Assembly (NCBI GenBank): GCA_022478985.1
Contig: JAKSZP010009660.1
Coordinates: 1-64,000 of the forward strand
Source: Massospora cicadina
Lineage: Eukaryota; Entomophthoromycota; Entomophthoromycetes; Entomophthorales; Entomophthoraceae
Direction: 5' to 3'
DNA: 64,000 nt
The position numbers and the translations under genes are program-made. This document shows positions 22,080 through 34,329 of the stretch, in pieces. Under the pieces are notes generated by a model. It was not told where the DNA came from, searched no databases, and worked only from the letters and a program-made list of their open reading frames with translations. Each line of letters opens with the position of its first letter. Within the stretch, counting starts at the first letter, position 1.

Positions 22080-23020
22080 ACTCAAATCAAGAAATGCCCA
22101 GGCCCTGATGGCATTCCGTGTAAGTCTATAAATAGTACTTCATATATCTATCCCCACTGCTGCTTGCCTCCCTTAGCAGGCCTTCTGGAGATGCACCTTC
22201 TACCAGGAGGGCAAGAGGCCTTCACCATCACACTCTTCAAGAAAGGGGATAAGCTAGACTTAGCCAACTGGCGCCCCATTTCTTTAACTAACATGGATAC
22301 AAAAATTTTAACTAAAATCATGGCTAACCGCTTAGGGATTGTAGCATCTGCCACCATCTCCCCAGAACAATTCGGTTTCATACCCAGAAGGTAGATTTGG
22401 GACAATGTGCACTCTGTGGCTAACACATGCCATTCCACAGCCTCAGGGGCACTAGTATTTTTGGACCAACAGAAGGCCTATGATAGGTAAACTGGGAATA
22501 CCTCAGGGCCTGCCTCCATCAGTTACCGTTACCACCTTGCTTCATCAGCTGGAGTGATGTTGCTTATGAATCTGCAACAATGACAGTGCGTGGCCCCTGG
22601 CTTCCTCACGGAAGTAGTCCGCCCTCAAAGAGGCTTGCGACAAGGGGACCCCCTTAGCTCACTCTTATATAACTTCGGCATGACTCACTGTGACAATGAA
22701 TGCCACTCTGGGGTCCATGCACCAGGCTGACCCCAGTCAAGATGATGGCATTTGCAGATGACTGTGTGGTTGGGGTGTCTAATAATCAGTGCACGTGCTC
22801 TGAAGCTCTCATCCAGGAATATTCCCAAGTAAGTAATGCTGCACTGAACGCCTCCAAAACTGAAATCATCCTCCTGGTCGGTATCAAACCTGCTGGGCCC
22901 CAGAGACCAGTGCCCAGACCAGTCCCATCTGCTCACACACATGTGCTCGCTCTCCTGATCACCCCACACCGCCCCACTTGTGTTCCCCTTCGTAACACGC
23001 CCTTCCATAGGGCCTGACCG
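22080..23020 (+). pseudogene. LINE reverse transcriptase
   Basis: The plus strand reads KCPGPDGIP, LFKKGDKLDLANWRPISLTN, TKIMANRLG, ISPEQFGFIPRR, ALVFLDQQKAYDR (the first catalytic Asp block) and MAFADDCVVG with FADD at 22751-22762. These are LINE RT blocks 1 to 5 in the right order. FADD is intact. Stops at 22393 and around 22650 and at least one shift break the frame. Thumb residues follow (NASKTEIILL). Confidence 0.92.
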
Positions 23021-24370
23021 CCATCTGGGCGTGTGGGTGGAGGCAGGCGGTAGTTCTCAGCAGTAATGGAAAGTCATAATCTAGACAACGTGACGAAGCG
23101 CATCGCCTCCTCAGAGCCCACCCAACTTCCCTTACTGGCAGGGTTGTTTTAGCTAACTCTATGCTCCTCTCCAAATTCTGGTTTGGAGCCCATGCCATCG
23201 CCTTCTCCCAGGTTTTTCAAATCTACGTATGCCCTTCTACAGGTGGCTCTGGTCAGGCCACCCATCAACCAGTGTGGCTTGAGGTCATGTTTGGCCCTCG
23301 TTGTCATGGTGGCATGGGCCTGCTCGACTTTAAAGCATGCTGCCAGATCCTGGGCACCTGGATTGCAGCCGTACCACCACTATGCTCCCCTCCCAACACT
23401 GGTCCCCAACCCAGTCCAACTTCTCCCGCGCCCCTGGGCCTTACAAATTCAGGTCAAACCCTCACTTCCTTGATGAAATATCTGGCTTCCACACATCAGC
23501 TACAGGTCCTCACGGCCTGAACCCCACTTCAAATGAATCCTCCTCTACATGCGGAGTGCTGAGTGGAGAATCCGTATCTGTGGACACACAGCTCAGAGAT
23601 GCCGCCCCCTCTCCTCAATTTTACACAGGAGGTACAGGGGCTTCCCATTCAAGATGGCTTGATCCCCACACAGCCCCATGTCCTATTCAGGGTGGACTAC
23701 CTGGACATGATGGACATCCCTTATTCCCTTGAGACCCAGAAGACTATTTGGAAATACGCACACACCACCCCCTGTTGCTGCCTCATATCTGTTCCCATGT
23801 GTGGCGCTGCCTGAGGTGGGTGTATACCATACAGCTGAGCGCTCTAACGCTTTACACTCATCCTGTGTCATGTGTGGCCAGTATGGAACGCTGTTCCACC
23901 GCCTGGAGAAGTTCCCTACCTCTGAAGGATATGGCGCGCGAGGTTCAACGTCTGCTTTGCAGGATCAGGCACATCCTTCAGTCTGTCTAGGGATATGTTT
24001 GCTCTATCCATGGTTTCCCCTCTTCCACCCTTCCTTCATGCTCTGGTGGTTGCAATCGCCGTGTGGACTATCCACACAATTGTCTTGGATGCCATCGCAG
24101 GCTCCACCCCCACCCTCTCAGAAACTGTCCACAGATTCCAGTCCCATTTGGTGGACCACTTTCAAGCGTGGATGTTTGGGTACCTCCCACCGCGTCGCCA
24201 TCAGTTGATCTCCTCCTGGTTCCCAGTTTGGTTCATCAACTCAGACCCCTTCCTCCACACGTGTTCAATTGTGGTTACAGCCCCTTTACGTTCTCCCCTC
24301 CTCCCCATAGTGGCGTTCCCTTTGGCAACAGGAGATAGCATCGCTTCTCTGGGGTGCCTTCCTGTTACTT
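23021..24370 (+). pseudogene. LINE ORF2 C-terminal region
   Basis: This continues the RT frame with LGVWVEAGG near 23025 (the conserved YLGv block after RT), an AWACSTLKHAARSW-type helix, and a Cys/His-containing stretch (SCVMCGQYGTLFH near 23865). The last part is hydrophobic. LINE copy 2 shows the same text in the same order (WRCLRKVYRTAERSN against LRWVYTIQLSALT). No RNase H motif is visible. Confidence 0.7.
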
Positions 24371-24444
24371 AGTTTTGTTTTCTTTCATGTTTACTTTTGA
24401 AAGAATCCATCCCCTGGTTGGCCTTCCCGCAATAAATTAAATTA

Positions 24445-24463
24445 AATAAATCATGTAAGGCAA
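24445..24463 (+). repeat. LINE target-site duplication, right copy
   Basis: Identical over 19 bp to 19171-19189. It directly follows the AT-rich LINE tail. Confidence 0.9.
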
Positions 24464-25599
24464 TTTAGCAGCAAAGTCAGTGAAATGTTATATCTAATAT
24501 TAAGTTCAAAGAAAATGAAATTATACAATAATGGAAAATGAGTCTATAATAATATATCTTTTTGCATTGATGATATCAACTTCAACAGAAAATAATTATT
24601 TTTATTACTTTTAGTCTGTTTATTATCTAATTAAATACACTTAGTGTTGCAATTTAGATTATAACTAGGTGTATTTGTCACGGTGTTGCTGCACTTTAGT
24701 TAAAGATGTATGAGAACAGTATACCATAAAAAGTATAGCTTAGTATAAAAGTAGACCTTTTACACTTATACATTCAAGTACACCAAAGTATCGTTAATTT
24801 TAAAATAGAATCATTATAAAACGTGAACCAAAGTTGGTAAAGAAAAGTCAATATCAAATTGTGCATAGCTGCATCTGCCTTGTCTTATACAGAGCCCTTT
24901 CTAATAAGTATGTTGTGGCCAGTGTATCGTTTTCCTTAAAGCATCCATTTCTTTAATTAAATTTCCTTTTTGACGTCTACTAATGAACCATTAACATAGC
25001 AGTGGGACTTGAAAGCCATTATTACTAGTGTCAAAAAGGTTTTTAGATTATCTGGTAGCAATTTCCTCATTAAAGTTAACAGGAAATTTTAATTGTGTGT
25101 TAGATCTAATTTTGGGCAATTGATTGACAGATTGGCATGGATCATTCTGTGAAAGTTAGCCATATATTTAATTGATCTACAATCTTTTAAATTAGGTTTA
25201 TAATTATTACAAAATATCTGACATCAGATCTATAGGAACCAATCTTTTGAGGGATTAAAGGCAACTTGATGCGTTGGTATTGATGAGGTCTATGGGTACT
25301 TGGGGTTATTGCTACAGTGATCAATTACATATGTTTGCTAAACCAAAATCTCAAGACTTCCCCTCACATGACCGAACATAGGGGATTAATGAATTGCTTA
25401 TGGCTGGCAATGGGATTATTGGGATGTGATATGGCGTTTTGGCGTCCTGCTGGAATTTATTCAGGAATTTAGTATACACCTCATTTAATTATATGCCTGG
25501 ATAAGGTCCTATAGTGTGTATGCATTAGTTGAGGTCTTAACTATGATCTTAAATAATCCTTTTTTAGGAAATATGTTACAATCTTATTTCATCCTGCTG
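24464..25599. other. AT-rich stretch; possible Gypsy C-terminal debris after 25100
   Basis: 24464-25100 shows no coding frame. 25100-25599 adjoins the integrase remnant E6 and may hold its C-terminal end and 3' flank, but no motif is readable and no LTR end is clear. Confidence 0.35.
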
Positions 25600-26095
25600 A
25601 TCCCATAGTTATTATGACATTTGCCTTCACACCTTCACTGTGACAGAAAGGGTTTAAATTCCCAGGTGTCACTCTCACATTGGGCTAAAAGAGCTAGCAT
25701 GTTTGAGTAAGCCTTGGGTCAGCAGGTGACCTTCTGGCATTGGAGCATGAGGATGCATCCCTGCAGATATCAGCTTATACGCCCTCTCTGAGGATGAAGG
25801 AGTACAAAATTGCTGGAAGGGAAGGTTGTCGTCTGTAGGAAAGTTGAAATGAGGATCTGCCCATAGAAAAGTGGAACACAATATTATATGCAAAGATGGC
25901 AGAAGTAGAGGTGGTTCCAACTTGAAAGTTTGCCTAACACAGATTTTTGCAGGATGCTGAATAAAAGTGCCATTGATCTTCTCTACCATACCATTGGTTT
26001 TTTGTGGTAGGACGTCAAAGGATTCCACATAATATTATCAAATCGTTGAGCTCAGCAATTACTTGAGAAGTAAAGTTAGTGCTAATGTCTTTTTT
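25600..26095 (-). pseudogene. Gypsy integrase remnant E6
   Basis: The minus strand reads NFTSQVIAELN (the block after SDRGTQFTS), then NGMVEKINGTF (usual NGMVERINGTL) and FAYNIVFHFSMGRSSF plus RRQPSLPAILYS (usual FAYN..hhSTGkSPFELLYGR.P.LP). These are the second half of the rve core and the region behind it. Two frames are needed. The first half of the core is lost where the dispersed repeat R1 begins at 26124. Confidence 0.75.
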
Positions 26096-26123
26096 AATTA
26101 GCTTTAGTGGTGCTTAATACAAA

Positions 26124-26442
26124 GGGAGCTGCCACGCATATTTATTTGCAATTGAGCCAAACAAAGGGATTATTGTAAATAAAAATTCTAAATATAGCTC
26201 CTAAGTTAGGCCTAGGAAGCCATATCAGATGGCGAGGAAGCTTTGGAGAAACTTTCATCCGATGCCCACTTTAGCTGGTGGACCATGGCGGACAGCATTG
26301 GGGTGGGAGCATTAGCGACATGGGGCATAAGGAGGTATAATTGTGGGGTTTCTTTTGTTTATGAGGCCAGCGGTGTCCATCGCCTCAACATATTGAGCAA
26401 GTTGATGCTCAGCAAAAGTGATGAGAGCAGGAACACAAGTAA
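26124..26442 (+). repeat. Dispersed repeat R1, copy 1 (about 319 bp)
   Basis: It aligns with 48962-49286 from gggagctgccacgcat to cacaagtaa, in the same orientation, with scattered substitutions. Both copies end abruptly at the same two points. Copy 1 interrupts an integrase and copy 2 interrupts a pol gene. The minus strand gives a shared proline-rich text (PPYAPCR or PPYDSCR), so it may be a fragment of a coding element. No terminal inverted repeats or poly(A) are clear. Confidence 0.8.
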
Positions 26443-27231
26443 GACTTAAAGCTCTGGCAGGTTTGGGGATAATTGGGGTCAAAAAGAAAAAAGTTTTTGC
26501 TTTATCAATGCAAGAACAGTTTTCCAAAAGTGAGCTCCTCAATTTCATACTTTGCATCTTCACCAAAACTAGATGGGAAATTTGGGTTAGGAATACCCTT
26601 GAATAGGGGCTCCATCACCCCATGGAGATGATGGCGGAGGAGGGTGTTTGCAGGGGCAGCTGCAGCTTCCACCGCCATTTTATTTATATTTCTATAGATT
26701 TGGGAAGACTTTTTAGAGCATAAATGGTGGGATGAATTTTAAGGGATTAATAATAACTCAAATGTGAAATTTGGCTTGACATTGAACAGCTGGTCATTTT
26801 AATCAATCCAACAGACTTACTTGAATGGATTAAGTAAGCCAGCACTGGCCCAGCCACAGGATTGGTGCAGTGTTTAAAAACTGATTGGCTGTGAACTCTT
26901 GACCATGGCAACTCAGCCGAAACTGGTTCAGCCATTAACTCAAGCTTATGTAACTTGATCAAACTATTTACTATTTTTAGCACAAGGTGGTCCCAACCTA
27001 ATGGGGGTATACTTTGCTGATTTCCAGTCAGACTAATTAAATTTTTACTTTCAGCTTTTAAATTTCTTATTAGCTGCCATAACTTGGTAGCACCAAGATC
27101 ACCGAGGTTAGGTGGAGGATCTCGCCCCATTTAAAGAATTTGGGCGTTGCCAAGTTAATTGCTATACTCCATTAAAGGAATTGGGGTCATCCGTGCTTAT
27201 AATTGATATTTTCTAGGTTAGTTTTGCCATG
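26443..27231. other. Unassigned; minus-strand open frame and possible RT scrap
   Basis: A 127-codon minus-strand frame (26747-27130) has no recognised motif. Near 27160-27205 the minus strand reads PLMEYSN, which matches the PLMDYGN block of the RT scrap at 16.6 kb and suggests a further remnant of the same element. R1-like coding text continues to about 26566 on minus. Confidence 0.35.
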
Positions 27232-29665
27232 TTGCACATATCCAAACCATTTCCCAATACCCAGAATTAATGATATAATTACTTGTGACAAACTCTTGTA
27301 TGCCATTTGTGGTGTACCACAATCAAAGTGCCCAGGTCTAGATGGGATTCCGTATGAGTTCTACAAAAAATTCTAATTATATCTCCTCGCTAATGCTTGC
27401 CTCAATGAATAGATGTCTTTTAGAAGCGCCTCCTTCCTGGATGCCAGGAGACCTATATAATAACGCTGTATAAGAAAGGGGATAAGCTGAACTTGGCCAA
27501 CTGGAGCCCCATATCACTTTTAACACAGATATTAAGTTATGTCCTAAAATTAAGCCCAACCTCTTATGGGAAGTTGCCTCTGATATAATCTCTTCTGAGC
27601 AATTCAATTTTATTCCCAAACAGCCTATATGTGACACATACACACTATAGCCAACGTCTGCCAATCCACTGCTACTGGAGCTCTTTGTTTCTTAGACCAT
27701 CAGAAGGCTTATGATAGGGTCAACTGGGATTACTAAAAGCCTGCTTTTACAAGTTCCACTTCCCCATTGAGTTATTATTTAGGTGATGTTGCTTATGGAA
27801 TCCGCCACAATAGCTGCGCGTGGCCCTGGCTTCCTCACTGATGTGGTTCACCCTTAAAGGGGCCACCACCAAGGGGACCCTTTAAACAAACTCTTGTCAA
27901 CTTCAGCCTCAACCACTGTTACGCAATGTGAATGCCCACATTGCTGGTGTCCATGTGGAAGGCCAAGTACCTGTTAGGATGCTGGCATTTTCTGACAACT
28001 GTGTGGTTGAGGTTTCAGACAACCATGATGCATGAGCGCCGGAAGCAACTATCCAGGATTATTCCAGGATCAGTAACGCAGCCCTAAGTGCCTCCAATAT
28101 TAAAATCATTCTCCTCAACCGGTACCAAGCCCGCTGTTCACCAGCACCCCATTACCTACCTGCATCAGCATTTAACTCACAGGTTCGCTTGCCCCGCCTA
28201 CCCCATACTGCCCCACTTGTGCTCCTTTCATGCCAAGACCCACTGTTGGTCCAGTGCACTATTTGGGAGTGTGGCTGGAGGCGGGTGGTTTTGCCTCATT
28301 GATAATGGAGCAACATCTTAGACAATGTCATAAAGCGCATTGATTCCCTCAGAGCCCACTAGACTACCCTCACAGGCCGGGTTTTTCTTGACATCTCTAT
28401 GCTCCTTTCAAAAGTCTGGTTTGTGGCCCATGACATCGCCTTTTCCCCTCTTTCTTCACCTCTTTATATGCCCTCCTAAAAGGATGGCTTTGGTTAGGGA
28501 ACCCTCCCCCGGTGCGCCTAGATGTCATGTTTGTCCCTCACCATAGTGGTAGTATGATCCTGCTCAACTTCAAAGCTTATGCCGCCAAAATCTTTAGCAC
28601 CTGGATCGCTGCAGTCACCAACCCACAATTTCAGACCATTACTGGTCATGCGCGGCTCACTTCAATTTTTCCCGCATCCTTTGCCTCCCTCAATCCTACC
28701 TACTCCCATTCTTTACATAACTATCTAGCCTCTCATACCTCTGCTGTGGGCCTGCATGGGACGTCACTCCACTTCAAACAAATTCTCCTCTCTCTGCGGA
28801 GCATGTGAGTGGGGAATCAGCATCAGTGGACACATTTCCCAGAGGGGTCGCCTTACTCCCCGTTTAAAGAAAATAGTCCTTTGCAAGTCGTTTTAAACAA
28901 CCTGGTACCCCAATGTACCCCCATTTCCCGTGTGGACTACCTTGACAAGCTGGATGTCCCGTACTCTCTGGAGACCCAAAAGGACAATTGACGGTACACA
29001 CATCATCCCCTGTTACAACCCCATATCTGCGCCCAAGTGTGGAGATGCCTGAGAAAGGTGTACCGGACTGCTGAGAGGTCCAATGTCTCTCAGTCAGTAT
29101 ACATTGTGTGTGGTCAGTACAGGTCATTAGTCCATCGTTTAAGATTACCTGCCATCCCATGCGATCTGGCAGGATGTTATGCGCCTCTTTTACCAGGAGT
29201 GAGTACAGAATTTCATCCTTTCTAAGAACATATTTGCCTTTTCTATGGCCTCCCCTATCCACCCTTTTCTCCACGCCTTAGTCATACAATTGCATTACGG
29301 ATGATCCACACTATAGTCCTTGATGCTCTTTCTGGCACAACCTCAACCCTTCGTGAAGCTGTGAATTACTTCCACTCTTACTTTACAAATCACTTCCAAG
29401 CTTGGCTGTTTATCCACCTGACATCCCACCTCCGCTAGTTGGTGTCATAAGGTTCCCCACATGGTTCCTCACATCGGACCCTTTCCTCCATTCATGTTTG
29501 GTTTTGGCCCAGGCCTCCCCTGACACCCCCCTATTCCTTCCACTGGCAGTCCTTCTGGCAACATGTGGTAGTTTAGGCTCCTCTGGGTGCCCCTGCGATT
29601 CTTGTTGTTTTGTTGTTGATGTTTTTACCAGAAGTATCATCTTCATGGTCTGCTTTCCCCACTAA
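27232..29665 (+). mobile_element. 5'-truncated LINE copy 2
   Basis: It starts within the region equivalent to 22010 of copy 1 (shared catttcccaatacccag) and keeps colinear similarity through RT and the C-terminal region to about 29665. RT blocks: FNFIPKQ and IRRLMIG, and the catalytic FADD is changed to FSDN (27988-27999), losing one aspartate. Starting midway through ORF2 is the normal result of incomplete LINE reverse transcription. The tail does not show the (aaatta) repeat of copy 1, and I did not find a duplication at its ends. Confidence 0.88.
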
Positions 29666-30764
29666 AAATTTTGAATTCTATGCTTGTTGTGGCCACAGAT
29701 TTCTAGTCATTTTTAACTTCAACCTATTCTAGTAGTGTTCAATTCTAAGATCAAAGGTTTTTATTGCCTTTGTTAAGACTAGAGAGTACCTTTAAAATGT
29801 CAATCTAACATAGTTTGGAATGCAATGTTTGTCTTAACTAGTTGATACAGTACTCTTTAAGATATGGCATTTCTTCTTGGTCGACTCTGTAACAGCTGAG
29901 GGCTTAGTGGATGTCAAAGTGCATCAATTCATAGTAATATTGCAGATTTAGTTTGCATAGATTTAAAAACCTCCATGAACAGTAACTTTATGTGCTCAGA
30001 TGATCAGGACCATATACTCTGTTGATCAAGGTATGATATATACTTGCTGCCTTTAGTTATTCTGATTAGCTTTTCATCCCTAAAAAAGTTGTTGAGATGT
30101 TTTCATTCTCAATAGGTTGTGAGTCCATTAGTATGCTAGGCCAAACAGTATGAATACTGCTGACCCTTGCTCTTTCACAATCATTGGCGATCATTCCCTA
30201 CAAATTTTCAGGTAAACCCACCAACTAAACAGACCAACAACTTTTTCTTCTGAGACTTGACCACTCATTTTGGCTCAGAGGTCCACTTTGGGACTTGTCC
30301 AATGATTGTGGTTAAGCATCCTATATTGATTCCCTATGGGTTTCCCCCCCTTTTGTACTTGCAGTTCATCATTGTTGCTGCTAGTTGCCCAAGTTCCCAT
30401 TTGGCTTCCATCTAGTTCAAGGGTGGAGTTACTGTGCTAACCACTCCTGGTGTTTTAAAACAGCAACTAACCTCTTTAATCTTGAGTTCTGACCTATAAA
30501 AGATAAGATAACCTCTGTAAACTAAAACTCAATAAAGGTAGGCAAATAAAAGATAAGAAATTTTATTATGAGGGAGACAAAACTATTTATAGGCATTCCT
30601 TGCCTGTCTGCGTCATTGGCATTTATTGCCAGCATTCAGCACTCATCAAGGACATCCCTGCTTTAGTATCTGTCAGCACTCTCACTGGCATACTCATACA
30701 TCCCCCAAATATCCATGATTACACTGATTCTCAATCTGTCATAATCCATCAATTATATATCAAT
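29666..30764. other. No recognisable feature
   Basis: AT-rich, stops frequent in all frames. Weak similarity to the tandem unit that follows may begin near 30600. Confidence 0.4.
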
Positions 30765-31240
30765 ATCCTTGGCATAAGTCACTGTTGTTGAATTTAACCA
30801 AAATGATATTGGTGATTATTTCAATACTCTCATGAAGCAAATAGTGTTTCTATTTATTTAGTAATTATATTGGTTTGACATCATTGGTATACGTTGCTGG
30901 TGTCACATTAACCAAAATGCTGCCAGGGATGGTTCACAATACTCCTGTGAAGTTGAATGTGATTTGACTTTATTGAATAAATATTAAATGGTTTTGACAT
31001 CTTTGGCATAAGTTTCAAGTGTCGAAATTGACTAAAGTCTCTATTGGGATCATTTCTTAATACTTTAAACATAAAATTTAAGCAATTTAACATCATTATT
31101 GTTAATATTCATTATCTTAACATCTTCAGCCTCCATAGCTGGTGTTGAGACCCACCAATTCTTTTGGGGATGATCCCCAATACTTTTGAACATGTGATCA
31201 AGATAGTTGAACACAATATGGGGAGCAAATTAGGGTTATT
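30765..31240 (+). repeat. Diverged tandem repeat, four units of 115-123 bp
   Basis: Units begin at 30765, 30880, 30999 and 31122 with the motif atc.ttggcata.gtt, or in the fourth unit a weaker relative of it. They share internal landmarks: ggtgt, ttaaccaaaat, a ggga run, caatact and ttgaa. Spacing of the starts is 115, 119 and 123 bp. The units are strongly diverged, so the array is old. No open frame spans it. Confidence 0.7.
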
Positions 31241-31479
31241 ATAAATGAATCAAAATTAGCAAACTAATCAGCAATCATTTTTGATTAAATATTACACTAA
31301 TTATTGTTAATATGCAAGGAATTTCACCTGGTTAAAAATCGAAAAATAGTGTTCTTTATCAGGTGGCAAATTTGTTGTGCTTCTTACAATTCATTCTCAT
31401 ATTGTCTGTTCAGCATCTTATTTTAAAGGTCATTTGCCAAGTCAAAAGTATATGCTACAGTAGGAAGCCAGAAGAGTCT

Positions 31480-32010
31480 GTCTGCGTTCTAATGCTTCAC
31501 ACGGGATAGCACTAAAATATTGAAGATGTACGTCTGAAATTGAACGCCCAGGATGTTAGGCGTCCCTCCAGCTCCTTGAGGCTCTGCAGCCATATTATAT
31601 AAAAGAGTAGTTGGTTGCCACCTTGAGATGAACTCTATGAATGTAGACTTTAAACTGCTTGAAGATATAGATTCTCATAAAAATTCCATCTCATTAATAA
31701 TGAAGCTCCATTAATGTATGTCTAACGTCTAGATGCAATATACCACGGGATGTTCTAATCCTTTGTCATCAAATTGGAGCAACATGGCCTCTTATGGCAG
31801 TGGATGTCATCTGAATTATGAATGGCTTAATAAAATTTAAATACATGATAGAAAAAGCTATATTGAGACAGGTGCAAAATTTTTTAAAACCTGTTTACAG
31901 TTTGTCATCCATTCAAATTTAAATTTAATCATCATCAGGTGGAATAGCAGCTAATCTAGTTTGCTAAAGTTTTTTATAAACTTCCAGTAATAGCCGACCA
32001 TCCTAAGAAA
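31480..32010 (-). pseudogene. E7 RNase H domain
   Basis: The minus strand reads MVGYYWKFIKNFSKL near 32000 (RT/RNase H junction), LEHPVVYCI near 31760 and, at the C-terminal end, VKHNADRLFWLP-type text near 31490 corresponding to QNADGLSRLP of other copies. The catalytic DAS block is not recognisable. Confidence 0.65.
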
Positions 32011-32800
32011 ACCTGATTCACATTTACTGGTTGAGTCCTCATCTTCTTTATGACCTCCATTTTTTCTGGCTGAAGTTGTAGGCATCTTTTGTTAATAACA
32101 AAACAGATACTTGATCAGAAATTCAAAAGAGATTGCATTTTATAATTTGACATTAGATTAGCTGTGGCAAGCCAACGAAAAACTTTTCTAGGTTCTATAG
32201 ATATTCATGACCGTCCTCAAAAACATTGTTACAATCCAAGTAGACTAACATGCAAGCCTTCTTGAGATCCGCACAGTATACTGTCAATGGCCTGTTGGAA
32301 TGTGGCAGGGTATTGCATCACTCTCTGACCTTTGCGTAAGTTGGAACAGTCCCTGTGTCATCATAGTGGCGACTTTCTCTTGTTCTTCTCAGATAAGCTC
32401 AATCTGCTAGTAACAGGAGATAAAATTGATGGCGGAGAAATATTTAGATCCACCAAGTCATTCAAGAATGTCATCAATTCATGCTAGGGGGATAGAATTC
32501 CATTTTTTGATAAATTTGTTGCCTATAGTCAATCACCACATGTTTATATTCAATTTATTCTTTATTATTGAAACTGGCAATGCTCATGGGCTCTTCAACA
32601 GTACCAGCATCTTATTCTGGACCAGCTGGTTGATTTCCTCATTAATGATTTCATCTGCCATCTTGAACAGGTAGAAAGGGCAAAGGAAAATTGGTGGGTG
32701 ATTCCTGGCATTGATGTGGTGCAGTGCATCCTCTGCACTTCAAAGCACAGTCATCAGGTGCAACAATTTACTTATAATTTTTTTAAATAAGTTCAGCGCC
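32011..32800 (-). pseudogene. E7 reverse transcriptase
   Basis: Minus-strand blocks: FSAINFISCY (usual FSAMDLxSGYWQ), EEQEKVATMMTQGLFQLT and PATFQQAIDSIL. The catalytic YLDD is not found in a readable frame. Stops are frequent. Confidence 0.65.
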
Positions 32801-34329
32801 TGAACCTTTTAACCCTTCTTCAATCTGACCAGTGAGTCATAAGGCATAATTGATCAAATGGCCTCGCAGTTTTACCTCCAGTATAAAATTACTCCAATGT
32901 CCCAAATTTATGTACAACTTGCACTTCCTCTATTGGTAGAATGTAGAAGCAATAAATTTGATGCCGTTTACTTAGATTGGGTTCAGGTAGAGGTTAGAAA
33001 GTAATAAACTAATTCCTCATAACATGGGAGAATAAGAACTGGCACTAGAATTGGTTCTAGGTGTGAGATTCAAGGGTGCAAACGCTTCGCATATATTTCT
33101 AATGGTATGTGTATATTAATATCCATGTTTGCTATGACCTAGCGGCTTAGTGGAATGGTCAAATGGCAGCCAGGCCTCGGCGTAATGCCATCTGATTAAA
33201 CATCTGCTTTAGTAGATATTAAGTTTGACCATGTCTTTTAAATAGCTAATGGCTTAATCCTGTCCATAAAGGCCAAGTTTATGAACTGTGGAGTTTGCTT
33301 CTCAGTCTGTTGACCTCCATGAGGATAGTACATTGGTGTCTTTTACAAGATTTGTAAGATGATCTTTTCCTTAAAATTAAATTTTTACTCCATATATCCT
33401 CAAAAGGGGAGGTACTAACGAGGATATCTAAGTGGGTGTTGGTAAGACAATTGTGGGAGCCAATATGACGAGAGAGCCAAACCTTAACGAAGCAAGCTGA
33501 AGGTACCTAATGAGGTAGTGGATTTGGGTCCAACAGTTAAATTTTCATTTAGTATGGTCAATGTCTGTCATTAATCCCAGCTTTTTTATTTTTAGTTTAT
33601 ACAATGTTTAAGGTTCTGCTATTTACTATATCTCTGACTCAGACTTTACCCATGTTTATATCAATGTAAGTACAATCAGAATAGTGTATTTCTCATTTGT
33701 ATTTATTAGCATACGGCAAGCTTATTGGCCTGATTTAAACAAGACTGTAATTCTTCTCAGAGAAATGATCTAGTTTTCTTTTAGTTCTTCAAGTGAAATA
33801 GCCATGTTAATCCCTCAAGTCTGGGTATGTTACCATAGGCAACCAGTAGTCCACAATTTGAGCTGCTGTGGGGTTTTGATAATGCTTTGGAAGCTTACCT
33901 GGCGTGGTCTTTGCTACAAAACAGGTGGTAACTGTGATGCGTCATTATTGACAAATGGAGAACAAAAAATTGAAGCATCATATCATTTTGAGTAACCTGA
34001 AATTATTTTGGAATAGTGCAGAAGTAGTTTATTAAGTCTATTGCCCATCTATTTCCCTGTTCATCAATACCCATGGCTCTCACATGGTGCACCTTGAGTT
34101 TAGTCTCTTTAGTGTTGCACTGAATGGCGTAGTCCTTTTGCGCTTCAAAAGTGTCATGTGATGTAGTGGATGCTATGGGTTTCCAGATTTGAGGGCAGCC
34201 AGGTAATTCTCTTTGTGATTCTTGAGAAATTTACTTGGTATTTTTTCTTTTCACATTTCCCCTTATTGGGTGCATTGAATGTCACAGCACAACAGTGCAG
34301 ATAACATATTATCTGCGATACATTATAGT
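32801..34329. other. No readable domain; expected protease and linker of E7
   Basis: Position between RT and gag of E7 suggests decayed protease. I see no DTG block or ILIGT block. A plus-strand open stretch at 33804-33995 has no recognised content. Confidence 0.35.

Larger units (their letters stand above)
19190..24444 (+). mobile_element. Full-length non-LTR retrotransposon (LINE copy 1)
   Basis: About 5.26 kb flanked by a perfect 19-bp target-site duplication and ending in an AT-rich repeat tail (aataaattaaattaaa). Layout: 5' UTR about 19190-19556, ORF1 with a CCHC knuckle, an APE-type endonuclease, RT with FADD, and a long C-terminal region. The FKKGDK...NWRPISL and FADD text places it in the broad L1/Tx1-like or fungal Tad-like group; I cannot decide which. 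Stops and frameshifts break both ORFs, although the ends are preserved. Confidence 0.9.

Noticed and set aside
26747..27130. 127-codon minus-strand frame as a gene
   Set aside because: No motif, no support from neighbours, and it ends close to an RT scrap and the LINE boundary; kept only as an unassigned stretch.
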